This document shows, one piece after another, positions 6,964-13,729 of a stretch of 13,767 bases of DNA (positions are counted from its first letter, which is position 1; the number at the start of each line of letters is the position of its first letter). The stretch is from Cellulomonas sp. (GTDB lineage Bacteria > Actinomycetota > Actinomycetes > Actinomycetales > Cellulomonadaceae). Where the stretch lies: positions 1 to 13,767 of the forward strand of contig DAIDJQ010000068.1 in the NCBI GenBank assembly GCA_027451305.1, in the 5' to 3' direction. The position numbers and the translations under genes are program-made. The notes below the pieces were generated by a model. That model made no database searches. It was not told where the DNA came from and worked only from the letters and a program-made list of their open reading frames with translations.

Positions 6964-9465
6964 GTGACCTCCGACGGACGCAAGCGCGGCACGCTGCGCG
7001 TCTTCCTGGGCGCGGCGCCCGGCGTGGGCAAGACCTACGCGATGCTCGACGAGGCACGACGGCGCGACGAGCGCGGCGTCGACGTGGTGGTCGGGCTCGT
7101 CGAGACCCACGGCCGCCCGCAGACCGCCGACCAGCTCGAGGGCCTGGAGATCATCCCCCGGCGCACGGTGGAGTACCGGGGCGCCACCTTCACCGAGCTG
7201 GACACCGACGCGGTGATCGCCCGGCACCCGGCCGTCGCCCTGATCGACGAGCTCGCGCACACCAACGTCCCGGGGTCCCGCAACCCCAAACGGTGGCAGG
7301 ACGTGCAGGAGGTGCTCGACGCGGGCATCGACGTCGTCACCACGGTGAACATCCAGCACCTGGAGTCGCTGAACGACGTCGTCGAGTCGATCACCGGTGT
7401 GCACCAGCAGGAGACCCTGCCGGACGAGGTGGTGCGCCGCGCCGACCAGATCGAGCTGGTCGACATGAGCCCCGAGGCGCTGCGCCGCCGGCTGGCGCAC
7501 GGCAACGTGTACTCGCCGGAGAAGATCGACGCGGCGCTGACCCACTACTTCCGGGCCGGCAACCTGACCGCGCTGCGCGAGCTGGCCCTGCTGTGGACCG
7601 CCGACCGGGTCGACGACGCCCTCGCCGCCTACCGCGAGCAGCACGAGATCGCCGACCTGTGGCCGGCCCGCGAGCGCCTCGTGGTGGCGGTCACCGGCGG
7701 CCCGGAGACCGAGACCCTCGTGCGTCGCGGGGTACGGATCGCCAGCCGGCCCGCGGGCGGCGAGCTCCTCGTGGTGCACGTCACCCGCGGGGACGGGCTG
7801 GCCGGCGCGAGCCCCGACGCGCTGGCGCGGCACCGCCTGTTCGTCGAGTCCCTCGGCGGCACCTGGCACACGGTCGTCGGGGACGACGTCGCCGCCGCCG
7901 TGCTCGACTTCGCCCGCGGGGTCAACGCCAGCCAGCTGCTGCTCGGCGCCACGCGGCGGCACGGGCCGGCCGCCGCGCTGACTCCTGGCATCCTGCCGCG
8001 GGTCATCCGCGGCGCCGGCGACATCGACGTCCTCGTCGTCACCCACGAGCGAGCCGGGCGGGGACGGCTCCAGCTTCCCCGGCGAACGGGTCTGAGCCGG
8101 GCCCGGCGCCTGTCCGCCTGGGCGCTGGCGCTCGCCGGTCCGGCGCTGCTCGGGGTCGCGCTGCGCACCCTGTCCCTGGACAGCCTGCCGAGCGTCCTCA
8201 TGCTGTACCTGGCCCTCACCGTGGGGGTCGCGCTCGTCGGCGGCCTGGGTGCAGCCCTGTGCGCCGCCGTGGTCAGCGGGCTGGTCAGCAACTTCCTGTT
8301 CGTGCCACCCGTCGGCACGTTCACCATCACAGAACCGGCGAACGCCCTCGCCGTCGTGGTGCTGATCGCCACCGCGGTCGCGGTCTCGGCGGTCGTCGAC
8401 CTGGCCGCCCGGCGCACCGTCCAGGCCGCCCAGGCCCGCGGCGAGGCCGACACGCTCACCACCGTCGCCGGGTCGGTGCTGCGGGGTGCGGACGCCGTCC
8501 CCGCGATGCTCGACCAGCTGCGCGAGGCCTTCTCCCTCACGGACGTGGCGCTGCTGTCCCGCGAGCCGGACGAGGGGGACTGGACCACCGTCCACGCGGT
8601 CGGGCCGTGCCCGCCGCGTTCGCCGGAGGATGCCACCACCGTCGTCCCCGTCGCCGACGGCCTGACGCTCGCCCTGCGCGGGCGAGGTCTGTCAGCGCCG
8701 GACCTGCGCGTGGTGACGGCGGTCGCGATGAACATCGGTGCGGCCCAGGAGCGCGACCGGCTACGCGTCCAGGCCCGTACCGCCAAGGCCGAGCGCGAGC
8801 GCGGAGCCATGCGCACCGCCTTGCTCGCCGCCGTCTCGCACGACCTGCGCACGCCGCTGTCGGCGATCAAGGCCGGCATCACCGCGCTGACCGGCAGCGG
8901 CACCGCGATCGGCCCCGAAGACCAGCAGGCCCTGCTCGCGGACGTCGCCGAGAGCACCGACCGGCTGCAGGCCCTCATCGACAACCTGCTCGACATGAGC
9001 CGGCTCGACGCCGGGGTCGTCGCGCCCGTGCGCGCGCCCGTCGCGCTCGACGAGCTGGTCCCGCGGGCGCTCGCACCGCTGGCGGGGGACCGGCTGCACC
9101 TCGACGTGCCGGAGGACCTCCCGCTCGTGGACGCCGACGCCGGGCTGCTCGAACGAGCGGTCGCCAACCTCGTCGAGAACGCCCTGCACTACAGCACCGG
9201 CCCCGTGCGAGTGCTGGGCGAGGCGTTGCCCGGCGCCGTGGTGCTGCGTGTCGTCGACCGCGGACCCGGTGTGCCGGACGAGCACAAGACCGACGTGTTC
9301 ACCGCCTTCCAGCGCCTCGGCGACGCGCCGCACGGCCATGGTCTCGGGCTCGGCCTCGCCGTCGCACGAGGGTTCGTCGAGGCCAACGGTGGGACGCTGG
9401 ACGCGGAGGACACCCCAGGTGGAGGTCTGACGATGGTGCTGACGCTCCCGGTCGGGCCCGCATGA
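6964..9465 (+). CDS. kdpD: KdpD, osmosensitive potassium sensor histidine kinase
   Basis: 833 residues (E. coli 894). The membrane sensor kinase that phosphorylates KdpE when K+ is limiting. The N-terminal KdpD domain has a Walker A loop, GAAPGVGKT at 16-24, and LIDELAHTN at 93-101. It is followed by a UspA-like domain (about 240-362), four close membrane helices (about 384-482), a short GAF-like region (about 490-600), and a HisKA domain with SHDLRTP (His626). The ATPase domain has Asn739 in the N box, DRGPG at 765-769 and GHGLGLGLA at 791-799. The staphylococcal c-di-AMP signature (S-x-S and FTAxY in the Usp domain) is absent. GTG start with GGGAAGG (6951-6957) upstream, 18 bp after kdpC, so it is probably cotranscribed with the pump genes. 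Confidence 0.95.
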   Translation: MTSDGRKRGTLRVFLGAAPGVGKTYAMLDEARRRDERGVDVVVGLVETHGRPQTADQLEGLEIIPRRTVEYRGATFTELDTDAVIARHPAVALIDELAHTNVPGSRNPKRWQDVQEVLDAGIDVVTTVNIQHLESLNDVVESITGVHQQETLPDEVVRRADQIELVDMSPEALRRRLAHGNVYSPEKIDAALTHYFRAGNLTALRELALLWTADRVDDALAAYREQHEIADLWPARERLVVAVTGGPETETLVRRGVRIASRPAGGELLVVHVTRGDGLAGASPDALARHRLFVESLGGTWHTVVGDDVAAAVLDFARGVNASQLLLGATRRHGPAAALTPGILPRVIRGAGDIDVLVVTHERAGRGRLQLPRRTGLSRARRLSAWALALAGPALLGVALRTLSLDSLPSVLMLYLALTVGVALVGGLGAALCAAVVSGLVSNFLFVPPVGTFTITEPANALAVVVLIATAVAVSAVVDLAARRTVQAAQARGEADTLTTVAGSVLRGADAVPAMLDQLREAFSLTDVALLSREPDEGDWTTVHAVGPCPPRSPEDATTVVPVADGLTLALRGRGLSAPDLRVVTAVAMNIGAAQERDRLRVQARTAKAERERGAMRTALLAAVSHDLRTPLSAIKAGITALTGSGTAIGPEDQQALLADVAESTDRLQALIDNLLDMSRLDAGVVAPVRAPVALDELVPRALAPLAGDRLHLDVPEDLPLVDADAGLLERAVANLVENALHYSTGPVRVLGEALPGAVVLRVVDRGPGVPDEHKTDVFTAFQRLGDAPHGHGLGLGLAVARGFVEANGGTLDAEDTPGGGLTMVLTLPVGPA

Positions 9466-10136
9466 ACCGCGTCCTGGTGGTCGAGGACGAACCGGCCCTG
9501 GCACGGGCCCTCGCGATCACGCTGCGCGCGCACCGGTACGACGTCGCGGTGGCCCACACGGGCGCCTCGGCGCTGGAGGCCGCGGCGAGCTGGCACCCCG
9601 ACCTGCTGGTGCTGGACCTGGGCCTGCCCGACCTGGACGGGATGGACGTGCTGCGCGGCCTGCGCGGGTGGTCCGCGGTCCCCGTCGTCGTGCTGTCCGC
9701 GCGCCAGACCTCCGACGACAAGGTCGAGGCCCTCGACGCCGGCGCCGACGACTACGTGTCGAAGCCGTTCAGCATGGACGAGCTGCTGGCACGCCTGCGT
9801 GCCGCGACCCGGCACGCCCCCGCCGGTGACACGTCCCCCGTCGTCGAGACGGCGACCTTCACGGTCGACGTGGCACACCGGCAGGTCATCCGCGACGGGC
9901 GACCGGTGCGGCTCACACCGACCGAGTGGAACATGCTCGAGCTGCTCGCGCTCAACGCCGGCAAGGTCGTCGGCCACCACCAGCTCCTCACCGAGCTGCG
10001 CGGCCCGAACCTCGACCGCCAGACCCACTACCTGCGCGTCTACATCGCCCAGCTGCGTCGCAAGCTGGAGGCCGACCCGGCCCACCCGCGCCACCTGCTC
10101 ACGGAGCCGGGCGTCGGCTACCGGCTCGTCACCTGA
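9462..10136 (+). CDS. kdpE: KdpE, OmpR-family response regulator of the kdp operon
   Basis: 224 residues, typical for KdpE (225 in E. coli). The receiver domain (about 1-118) has the acidic pocket VEDE (Glu8, Asp9), phospho-acceptor Asp52 in LDLGLPDLDG, the switch Ser in VVLSAR and the conserved Lys in SKPF. The C-terminal winged-helix DNA-binding domain (about 128-224) includes LTPTEWNMLELLALNAGKVV and ends with GVGYRLVT. TPTEW and the LRVYIAQLRRKLE recognition region are typical of KdpE. It starts at the ATG overlapping the kdpD stop (ATGA). Phosphorylated KdpE is expected to bind upstream of the operon; the tandem GTCGAACC repeat at 2219-2236 is a candidate site. Confidence 0.95.
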   Translation: MNRVLVVEDEPALARALAITLRAHRYDVAVAHTGASALEAAASWHPDLLVLDLGLPDLDGMDVLRGLRGWSAVPVVVLSARQTSDDKVEALDAGADDYVSKPFSMDELLARLRAATRHAPAGDTSPVVETATFTVDVAHRQVIRDGRPVRLTPTEWNMLELLALNAGKVVGHHQLLTELRGPNLDRQTHYLRVYIAQLRRKLEADPAHPRHLLTEPGVGYRLVT

Positions 10137-10138
10137 CG

Positions 10139-10152
10139 CCGACCGCGGTCGG
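10139..10152. terminator. Perfect 14-bp palindrome between convergent genes
   Basis: CCGACCGCGGTCGG lies 2 bp after the kdpE stop and 20 bp before the end of the convergent minus-strand gene. As RNA it can form a 5-bp hairpin with a CGCG loop on either strand. There is no U-tract. Its position suits a bidirectional terminator for the two converging units, but it could also be a protein-binding site. Confidence 0.4.
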
Positions 10153-10172
10153 ACGCTGCGCGCGTGCGGCGG

Positions 10173-10778
10173 TCAGTCGTCCGCCGCGCCGCCGTCGGGG
10201 GAGCCGTCGCTGGTCGGCCCGGTGACCGTGTCCTGCGGGACGCCGCCGACGCAGACGGCCGTGACCTTCATCTCCTGGCCCGGCATCTTGAGCTCGACCG
10301 TCACCTGGTCGGGCCCCGCGGAGCCGATGTCGACGGTCCAGCCGTCCAGCGGCGTGGCGTAGAGCAACGAGATCGTCGCGCCCCGGCACGAGGTCGCCAC
10401 GGTCCCGCCGGCGACGGTCCAGGTCCGGACCACCTGCGCGGTGGCCGGCGGGGCGGTCGTCGGCCGGACCGTCGGGTGCCCCGACGCGGGGACCGGAGGG
10501 GGTGCGGTCGGTGAACGGCCCTCCGCCGGACCGGTCGTCGGGCCTGGGTCGGACGGTGCCGCGGTCGACGCCGGTGCGGCGGTGGCGCTCGCAGCAGCAC
10601 GTGCCGTCGCGAGCGCGCCGGCGACCTCGGCCTGGGACAGCAGGCCGGAGCGGGCAGAGCTCGCGTCGAGGACGGCGACCGCGCGGCCCGCGATCGAGCC
10701 GGTGACGACGACGGCGACCACCCACGACAGCACGGCGACGACGCCGGTCCGTCCGTTCGGGGGCATGGTCCGTCGCAC
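10173..10778 (-). CDS. Membrane-anchored protein with a two-cysteine C-terminal domain, unknown function
   Basis: 201 residues from a GTG at 10778, or 197 from an ATG at 10766; neither has a clear ribosome site. One membrane helix (about 12-36) is followed by an Ala/Thr/Pro-rich linker (about 58-114), probably outside the cell. A compact, mostly beta C-terminal domain (about 116-182) carries Cys131 in ATSCRG and Cys176 in VTAVCVGG, likely a disulfide after export. The tail is Gly/Asp/Ser-rich. I recall similar domains (GGTV-x-x-SC...TP-x-x-GW) in unnamed actinobacterial envelope proteins, but no named family. It is divergent from the response regulator/kinase pair with a 114-bp gap and convergent with kdpE, so it probably belongs to the second signalling system as an output or accessory sensor. 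Confidence 0.8.
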   Translation of the reverse strand: MRRTMPPNGRTGVVAVLSWVVAVVVTGSIAGRAVAVLDASSARSGLLSQAEVAGALATARAAASATAAPASTAAPSDPGPTTGPAEGRSPTAPPPVPASGHPTVRPTTAPPATAQVVRTWTVAGGTVATSCRGATISLLYATPLDGWTVDIGSAGPDQVTVELKMPGQEMKVTAVCVGGVPQDTVTGPTSDGSPDGGAADD

Positions 10779-10892
10779 CGTCCCATCGTCGCGCGCGATC
10801 AGGCCAAGACTGCGTTAAGTCGAGCACAAGGTGCGACCGCGACGTGGCGGCGGGCGCCTCCGGGCGCGGCCGATGGCCTACCGTCCCGGGGT
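10779..10892. promoter_or_regulatory. Divergent promoter region of the second two-component cluster
   Basis: This 114-bp gap lies between the minus-strand envelope protein and the response regulator. It contains TGCGTTAAGTCGAGC (10811-10825), an AT-richer patch that stands out here. A small GCAC-AAG-GTGC dyad (10824-10834) and a TACCGT box (10879-10884) follow, the latter 8 nt before the regulator GTG. A related CGTTAA...CGAGC sequence recurs at 12837-12848, so the first element may be the system's operator. Confidence 0.45.
10879..10884 (+). promoter_or_regulatory. Candidate -10 box (TACCGT) of a leaderless promoter
   Basis: TACCGT fits the TAnnnT -10 consensus and ends 8 nt before the GTG of the response regulator at 10893, so transcription would start at or near the start codon. 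No purine-rich ribosome site is correctly placed. Confidence 0.45.
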
Positions 10893-11573
10893 GTGGCCAA
10901 CGTGCTCCTGATCGAGGACGACGCGACGATCCGGACCGCGTTGCTGCGCTCCCTGTCGGCGCGCTCGCACTCGACGATGAGCTCGGCGACCGCCCTCGAC
11001 GGGCTGCACAGCCTGGTCGACCACCGGCCGGACGTCGTCCTGCTCGACCTCGGCCTGCCGGACCTGGACGGCACCTCCCTGCTCGCGATGATCCGGGCGG
11101 TCAGCGATGTGCCGGTGATCGTGATCAGCGCCCGGGACGACGGTGCCGGCATCGTCGCGGTGCTCGACGCCGGCGCCGACGACTACCTGGTCAAGCCCTT
11201 CGCCGCCGACCAGCTCGAGGCCCGCATCCGCGCGGTGCTGCGGCGGGTGGACGCCAGCCGTGCGGTGGGACCGGTGGTGGTCGGCGGGCTGACCGTGGAC
11301 GGGCGTTCCAGGGCCGCCGCGCTCGACGGCGAGCCGCTCGAGCTCAGCCCCAAGGAGTTCGACCTGCTGCTCTACCTCGCCGAACGGCCCGGCGAGGTCG
11401 TGGGCAAGCGGGAGCTGCTAGCCAAGGTGTGGAACCAGCCGTACGGCGGAGCGGACAAGACGGTCGACGTCCACCTGCACTGGCTGCGGCGCAAGCTCGG
11501 GGAGACGGCCGACGACCCGGTGTACCTGCACCGCGTGCGCGGTGTGGGCGTCAAGCTCGTGCCTCCGCCATGA
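10893..11573 (+). CDS. OmpR/PhoB-family response regulator of a second two-component system
   Basis: 226 residues. The receiver domain (about 1-120) has Glu8-Asp9-Asp10, phospho-acceptor Asp52 in LDLGLPDLDG, VIVISAR and LVKPF. The winged-helix DNA-binding domain (about 128-226) contains LELSPKEFDLLLYLAERPGE, TVDVHLHWLRRKLGE and VRGVGVKLV. All phosphorylation-pocket residues are present, so it should be a functional switch. The GTG start follows directly after a TACCGT box; VLLIEDD then begins at the expected residue 4. The stop overlaps the kinase start (ATGA), marking the kinase as partner. It resembles the regulators of CseB/CutR-like actinobacterial pairs, but I cannot assign a specific one. 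Confidence 0.93.
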   Translation: MANVLLIEDDATIRTALLRSLSARSHSTMSSATALDGLHSLVDHRPDVVLLDLGLPDLDGTSLLAMIRAVSDVPVIVISARDDGAGIVAVLDAGADDYLVKPFAADQLEARIRAVLRRVDASRAVGPVVVGGLTVDGRSRAAALDGEPLELSPKEFDLLLYLAERPGEVVGKRELLAKVWNQPYGGADKTVDVHLHWLRRKLGETADDPVYLHRVRGVGVKLVPPP

Positions 11574-12853
11574 GGGCCCTGCTCGTCCGTTACGGGCTGG
11601 CGATGACGTCCGTGGTGCTGGTCGCGTTCCTCGTCCCGCTCGGGTTGCTCGCCCGTTCGCTCGCCTCCGAGCGGGCTCTCGCTGCCGCGCGTCAGGACGC
11701 GCAGCAGGTGGCGATGTTCGCCGGAGTCGTCGCCGACGACCCGGCCCGGCTGCAGGCCGCGCTGCTGACGGTCAACGACGGCGGCCGTCGGACCACCGTG
11801 TTCCTCCCCGACGGGACGGTGGTCGGCGCGGCCGCGGCGCGCAGCTCGTCGGTCGAGCTCGCCTCCCTCGGGCGGGCGCTGACGGCGCGGTCCGACGGTG
11901 GGGCGGAGGTGCTGCTGCCGGTCGGCGGGGCGGACGGCATGACGGTGGTGCGAACCTTCGTCCCGGCCGCCCAGCTGACGGCCGGGGTCGCGCGGGCGTG
12001 GGCCGTGCTCGCACTCGTCGGCATCGTGCTGCTCGGTGTGACCGCGTTCGCCGGCGACCGGATCGCGGCCCGGCTGTCGCGCTCCGTGCGGGACCTGGCC
12101 GGTGTCGCCGAGAAGCTCGGCTCGGGCGACCTGTCGGCTCGGGTCGTCCCCTCCGGCCCACCCGAGGTCGCCTCCGTCGGCACGGTGCTCAACGGGCTCG
12201 GCGACCGGGTCGCCGACCTGATCGCGGACGAGCGCGAGCTCGTCGCGGACCTCTCGCACCGGCTGCGCACGCCGATCACGGCGCTGCGCCTGGACGTCGA
12301 CATGCTGGCCGACGACGGCGAGCGCGAGCGGATGGGTGCGCACGTGGACGGGTTGGTCCTGGCCGTGGACACCGTCATCCACGCAGCGCGCACGCACGAC
12401 CGTCGCACCCCGGCGAGGTGCGACGCGGGTGACGTGGTCCGGGCGCGCGGTCGGTTCTGGGCGGTGCTGGCGGTGGACCAGCGCCGCGGCCTGACGGTCG
12501 ACGTCCCACCGGCCGAGGCGCCGGTCGCGCTCGGGGCGGCTGAGCTGGGCGCTGCGCTCGACGTCCTGGTGGACAACGTCTTCCGGCACACGCCCGCAGG
12601 GACGGCGCTCGCGCTGGGCGTGCACCGCGGGCCCGGGGTCGTCACGGTCGCCGTGAGCGACGGGGGGCCGGGCCTGCCCGACGGACACCTGACCGAACGC
12701 GGGCGTTCGGGCACCGGCTCCACGGGCATCGGCCTCGACGTCGCGCGCCGCACCGCCGAGCGCGCCGGAGGTGAGCTCGAGGTCGGGGTCGGCCTCGGCG
12801 GGCGCGGTGCCCGATTCGCCCTGGTCCTGCCGCTCGCGTTAACCGAGCCTTAG
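11570..12853 (+). CDS. HAMP-containing sensor histidine kinase, partner of the preceding regulator
   Basis: 427 residues. Two membrane helices (about 8-28 and 143-162) enclose an extracytoplasmic sensor region of roughly 115 residues. Then come a HAMP linker (about 163-215), a HisKA domain with LSHRLRTPITALRL (His230) and an ATPase domain. The latter has Asn336 in the N box (VDNVFRHT), DGGPG at 364-368 and GTGSTGIGL at 381-389. The phospho-accepting His is followed by Arg rather than Glu/Asp, a variant I know from other actinobacterial kinases of this type. It starts at the ATG overlapping the regulator stop. The signal is unknown. Its TAG stop lies inside a CGTTAA...TTAGCG dyad that may be an operator for the genes downstream. 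Confidence 0.92.
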   Translation: MRALLVRYGLAMTSVVLVAFLVPLGLLARSLASERALAAARQDAQQVAMFAGVVADDPARLQAALLTVNDGGRRTTVFLPDGTVVGAAAARSSSVELASLGRALTARSDGGAEVLLPVGGADGMTVVRTFVPAAQLTAGVARAWAVLALVGIVLLGVTAFAGDRIAARLSRSVRDLAGVAEKLGSGDLSARVVPSGPPEVASVGTVLNGLGDRVADLIADERELVADLSHRLRTPITALRLDVDMLADDGERERMGAHVDGLVLAVDTVIHAARTHDRRTPARCDAGDVVRARGRFWAVLAVDQRRGLTVDVPPAEAPVALGAAELGAALDVLVDNVFRHTPAGTALALGVHRGPGVVTVAVSDGGPGLPDGHLTERGRSGTGSTGIGLDVARRTAERAGGELEVGVGLGGRGARFALVLPLALTEP

Positions 12854-12855
12854 CG
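12837..12855. promoter_or_regulatory. Candidate operator at the end of the kinase gene
   Basis: CGTTAACCGAGCCTTAGCG reads as an imperfect dyad: CGTTAA against TTAGCG, 5 of 6 matching, with a 7-nt spacer. Including the flank, GCTCG (12832-12836) mirrors CGAGC (12844-12848) around the palindrome GTTAAC. It shares CGTTAA(n)CGAGC with 10813-10825 upstream of the response regulator. It sits about 90 bp before the coiled-coil protein pair. Confidence 0.4.
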
Positions 12856-12903
12856 GTCGGTTGCCCCGGGCCTCATCCGGTGGGCGAGAGCGTGGTCCCG
12901 CGA

Positions 12904-12922
12904 CGGCGCCGAGGCGGTGCCG
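12904..12922 (+). other. Hairpin just before the first coiled-coil gene
   Basis: CGGCGCC (12904-12910) pairs with GGTGCCG (12916-12922), 7 bp with one G-U, around a 5-nt loop, ending 8 nt before the Shine-Dalgarno. It might affect termination after the kinase or translation of the next gene, or be chance in such GC-rich DNA. Confidence 0.25.
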
Positions 12923-12930
12923 TGCGACGA

Positions 12931-12936
12931 GGGAGG
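12931..12936 (+). promoter_or_regulatory. Ribosome binding site deciding the start at 12943
   Basis: GGGAGG lies 6 nt before the GTG at 12943. It is the best Shine-Dalgarno in the second cluster and favours this start over the in-frame GTG at 12880, which has none. Confidence 0.6.
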
Positions 12937-12942
12937 ACCACC

Positions 12943-13332
12943 GTGATCTGGAGAACCCGCGCCGTCCTGGCGGCCACGACGGGCGTTGCGCTCGTCGGAG
13001 CCGGTGCGCTGACCGTCGCGTACGCCGCGGCCCCCGCCCCGGCGCCGTCGTCGCTCGTGAGCTCGGCGACCCGCGACCCCCAGGTCGACGCACTGACCCA
13101 GGAGGCGCACGACCTGCAGGCGCAGGTCGCGACGCTGGAGCAGGCGGTCGCCGACGAGCCGGCGCCGGCCCCCGGTCCCGACGCCACGCCGGGCTCGCAG
13201 CCGTCGCCCGCCTCGCCGGAGCCCGTCCAGCAGTCGAGCCAGCCGGAGCGCGCCACGGCTCCGACCGTGCCCTCCGACGGCCAGCACGAGCGGGACTCCG
13301 GCGACCACGAGGCCGTCGGCTCCGATGACTGA
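12943..13332 (+). CDS. Short exported or membrane-anchored coiled-coil protein A, unknown function
   Basis: 129 residues. The positively charged N-terminus MIWRTR leads into a hydrophobic stretch (about 7-28) that ends AYA-AAP, so it is either a signal peptide cut after Ala28 or an anchor helix. DPQV (45-48) opens a three-heptad coiled coil with a/d residues Val48, Leu51, Ala55, Leu58, Val62, Leu65 and Val69. The rest is a Pro/Ala/Ser-rich tail with an acidic end. There is no catalytic motif and no cysteine. The start is set by GGGAGG 6 nt upstream; the 21-codon extension to 12880 would place charged residues in front of the export signal. It overlaps the next gene by 8 nt and lies 89 bp after the kinase, so it is probably a target or partner of that system. 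Confidence 0.75.
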   Translation: MIWRTRAVLAATTGVALVGAGALTVAYAAAPAPAPSSLVSSATRDPQVDALTQEAHDLQAQVATLEQAVADEPAPAPGPDATPGSQPSPASPEPVQQSSQPERATAPTVPSDGQHERDSGDHEAVGSDD

Positions 13333-13729
13333 CCGTGGACGCTACGGCCGGCGTCTGGCCGCCCTCGGGCTGGTGCCGCTGAGCGCCGGTGCGTTCGGCG
13401 GTGGGGTGGCCTGGGCCGGGTCGCACGACCCGCTGGCCGAGCCCGTCCGGGCCTCGACGCCGACACCGGTCGCGACCTCGACGACCGACCCTCAGGTGAG
13501 CGCCGCGCTGGCCGAGGTGGCCGATGCCAAGGCCCAGATCGTCGCCCTGCAGGCGACGCTCGACCGGCGGGCCGCCGCCGCGGCTGCTGCGGGCGCGCGG
13601 ACGTCGGCAGGCTCGAGCGCTGCCACCAGGCCGTCCGGTGCCAAGGCGCCCGCAGCGGCCGGGCCTGCTCCGGTCGCGGCAGCCCCGGCGCCGGCCCCGC
13701 CCGTGCAGACGAAGACCAAGGCGTCCTGA
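13325..13729 (+). CDS. Short exported or membrane-anchored coiled-coil protein B, paralogue of the preceding gene
   Basis: 134 residues. A basic N-terminus (RGRYGRR) and a hydrophobic stretch (about 11-31, ending VAWAG) indicate export or anchoring. DPQV (55-58) again opens a coiled coil of the same length as in the preceding protein: a/d residues Val58, Ala61, Val65, Ala68, Ile72, Leu75, Leu79. The tail is Ala/Pro-rich and basic (ends KTKAS), whereas the tail of protein A is acidic. Start ATG overlaps the upstream stop by 8 nt, and its TGA overlaps the next ATG, so the three are translationally coupled. The layout suggests a heterodimer in the cell envelope; the role is unknown. Confidence 0.75.
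   Translation: MTDRGRYGRRLAALGLVPLSAGAFGGGVAWAGSHDPLAEPVRASTPTPVATSTTDPQVSAALAEVADAKAQIVALQATLDRRAAAAAAAGARTSAGSSAATRPSGAKAPAAAGPAPVAAAPAPAPPVQTKTKAS

Noticed and set aside
6307..8595. 762-codon open frame on the minus strand
   Set aside because: Antisense shadow of kdpC and kdpD with low-complexity composition and no recognisable domain.
6957..9461. Long plus-strand frame continuing into kdpE, suggesting a giant fusion protein
   Set aside because: The upstream part is an out-of-frame reading of kdpD (Arg/Pro/Gly-rich); kdpE starts at the ATG at 9462.
10844..11569. N-terminal extension of the second kinase through the regulator gene
   Set aside because: It is an out-of-frame reading of the response regulator; the kinase's first membrane helix begins directly after the ATG at 11570.
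12880..12942. Upstream GTG start for the first coiled-coil protein
   Set aside because: No ribosome site, and it would put a very basic 21-residue stretch before the export signal; GGGAGG points to 12943.
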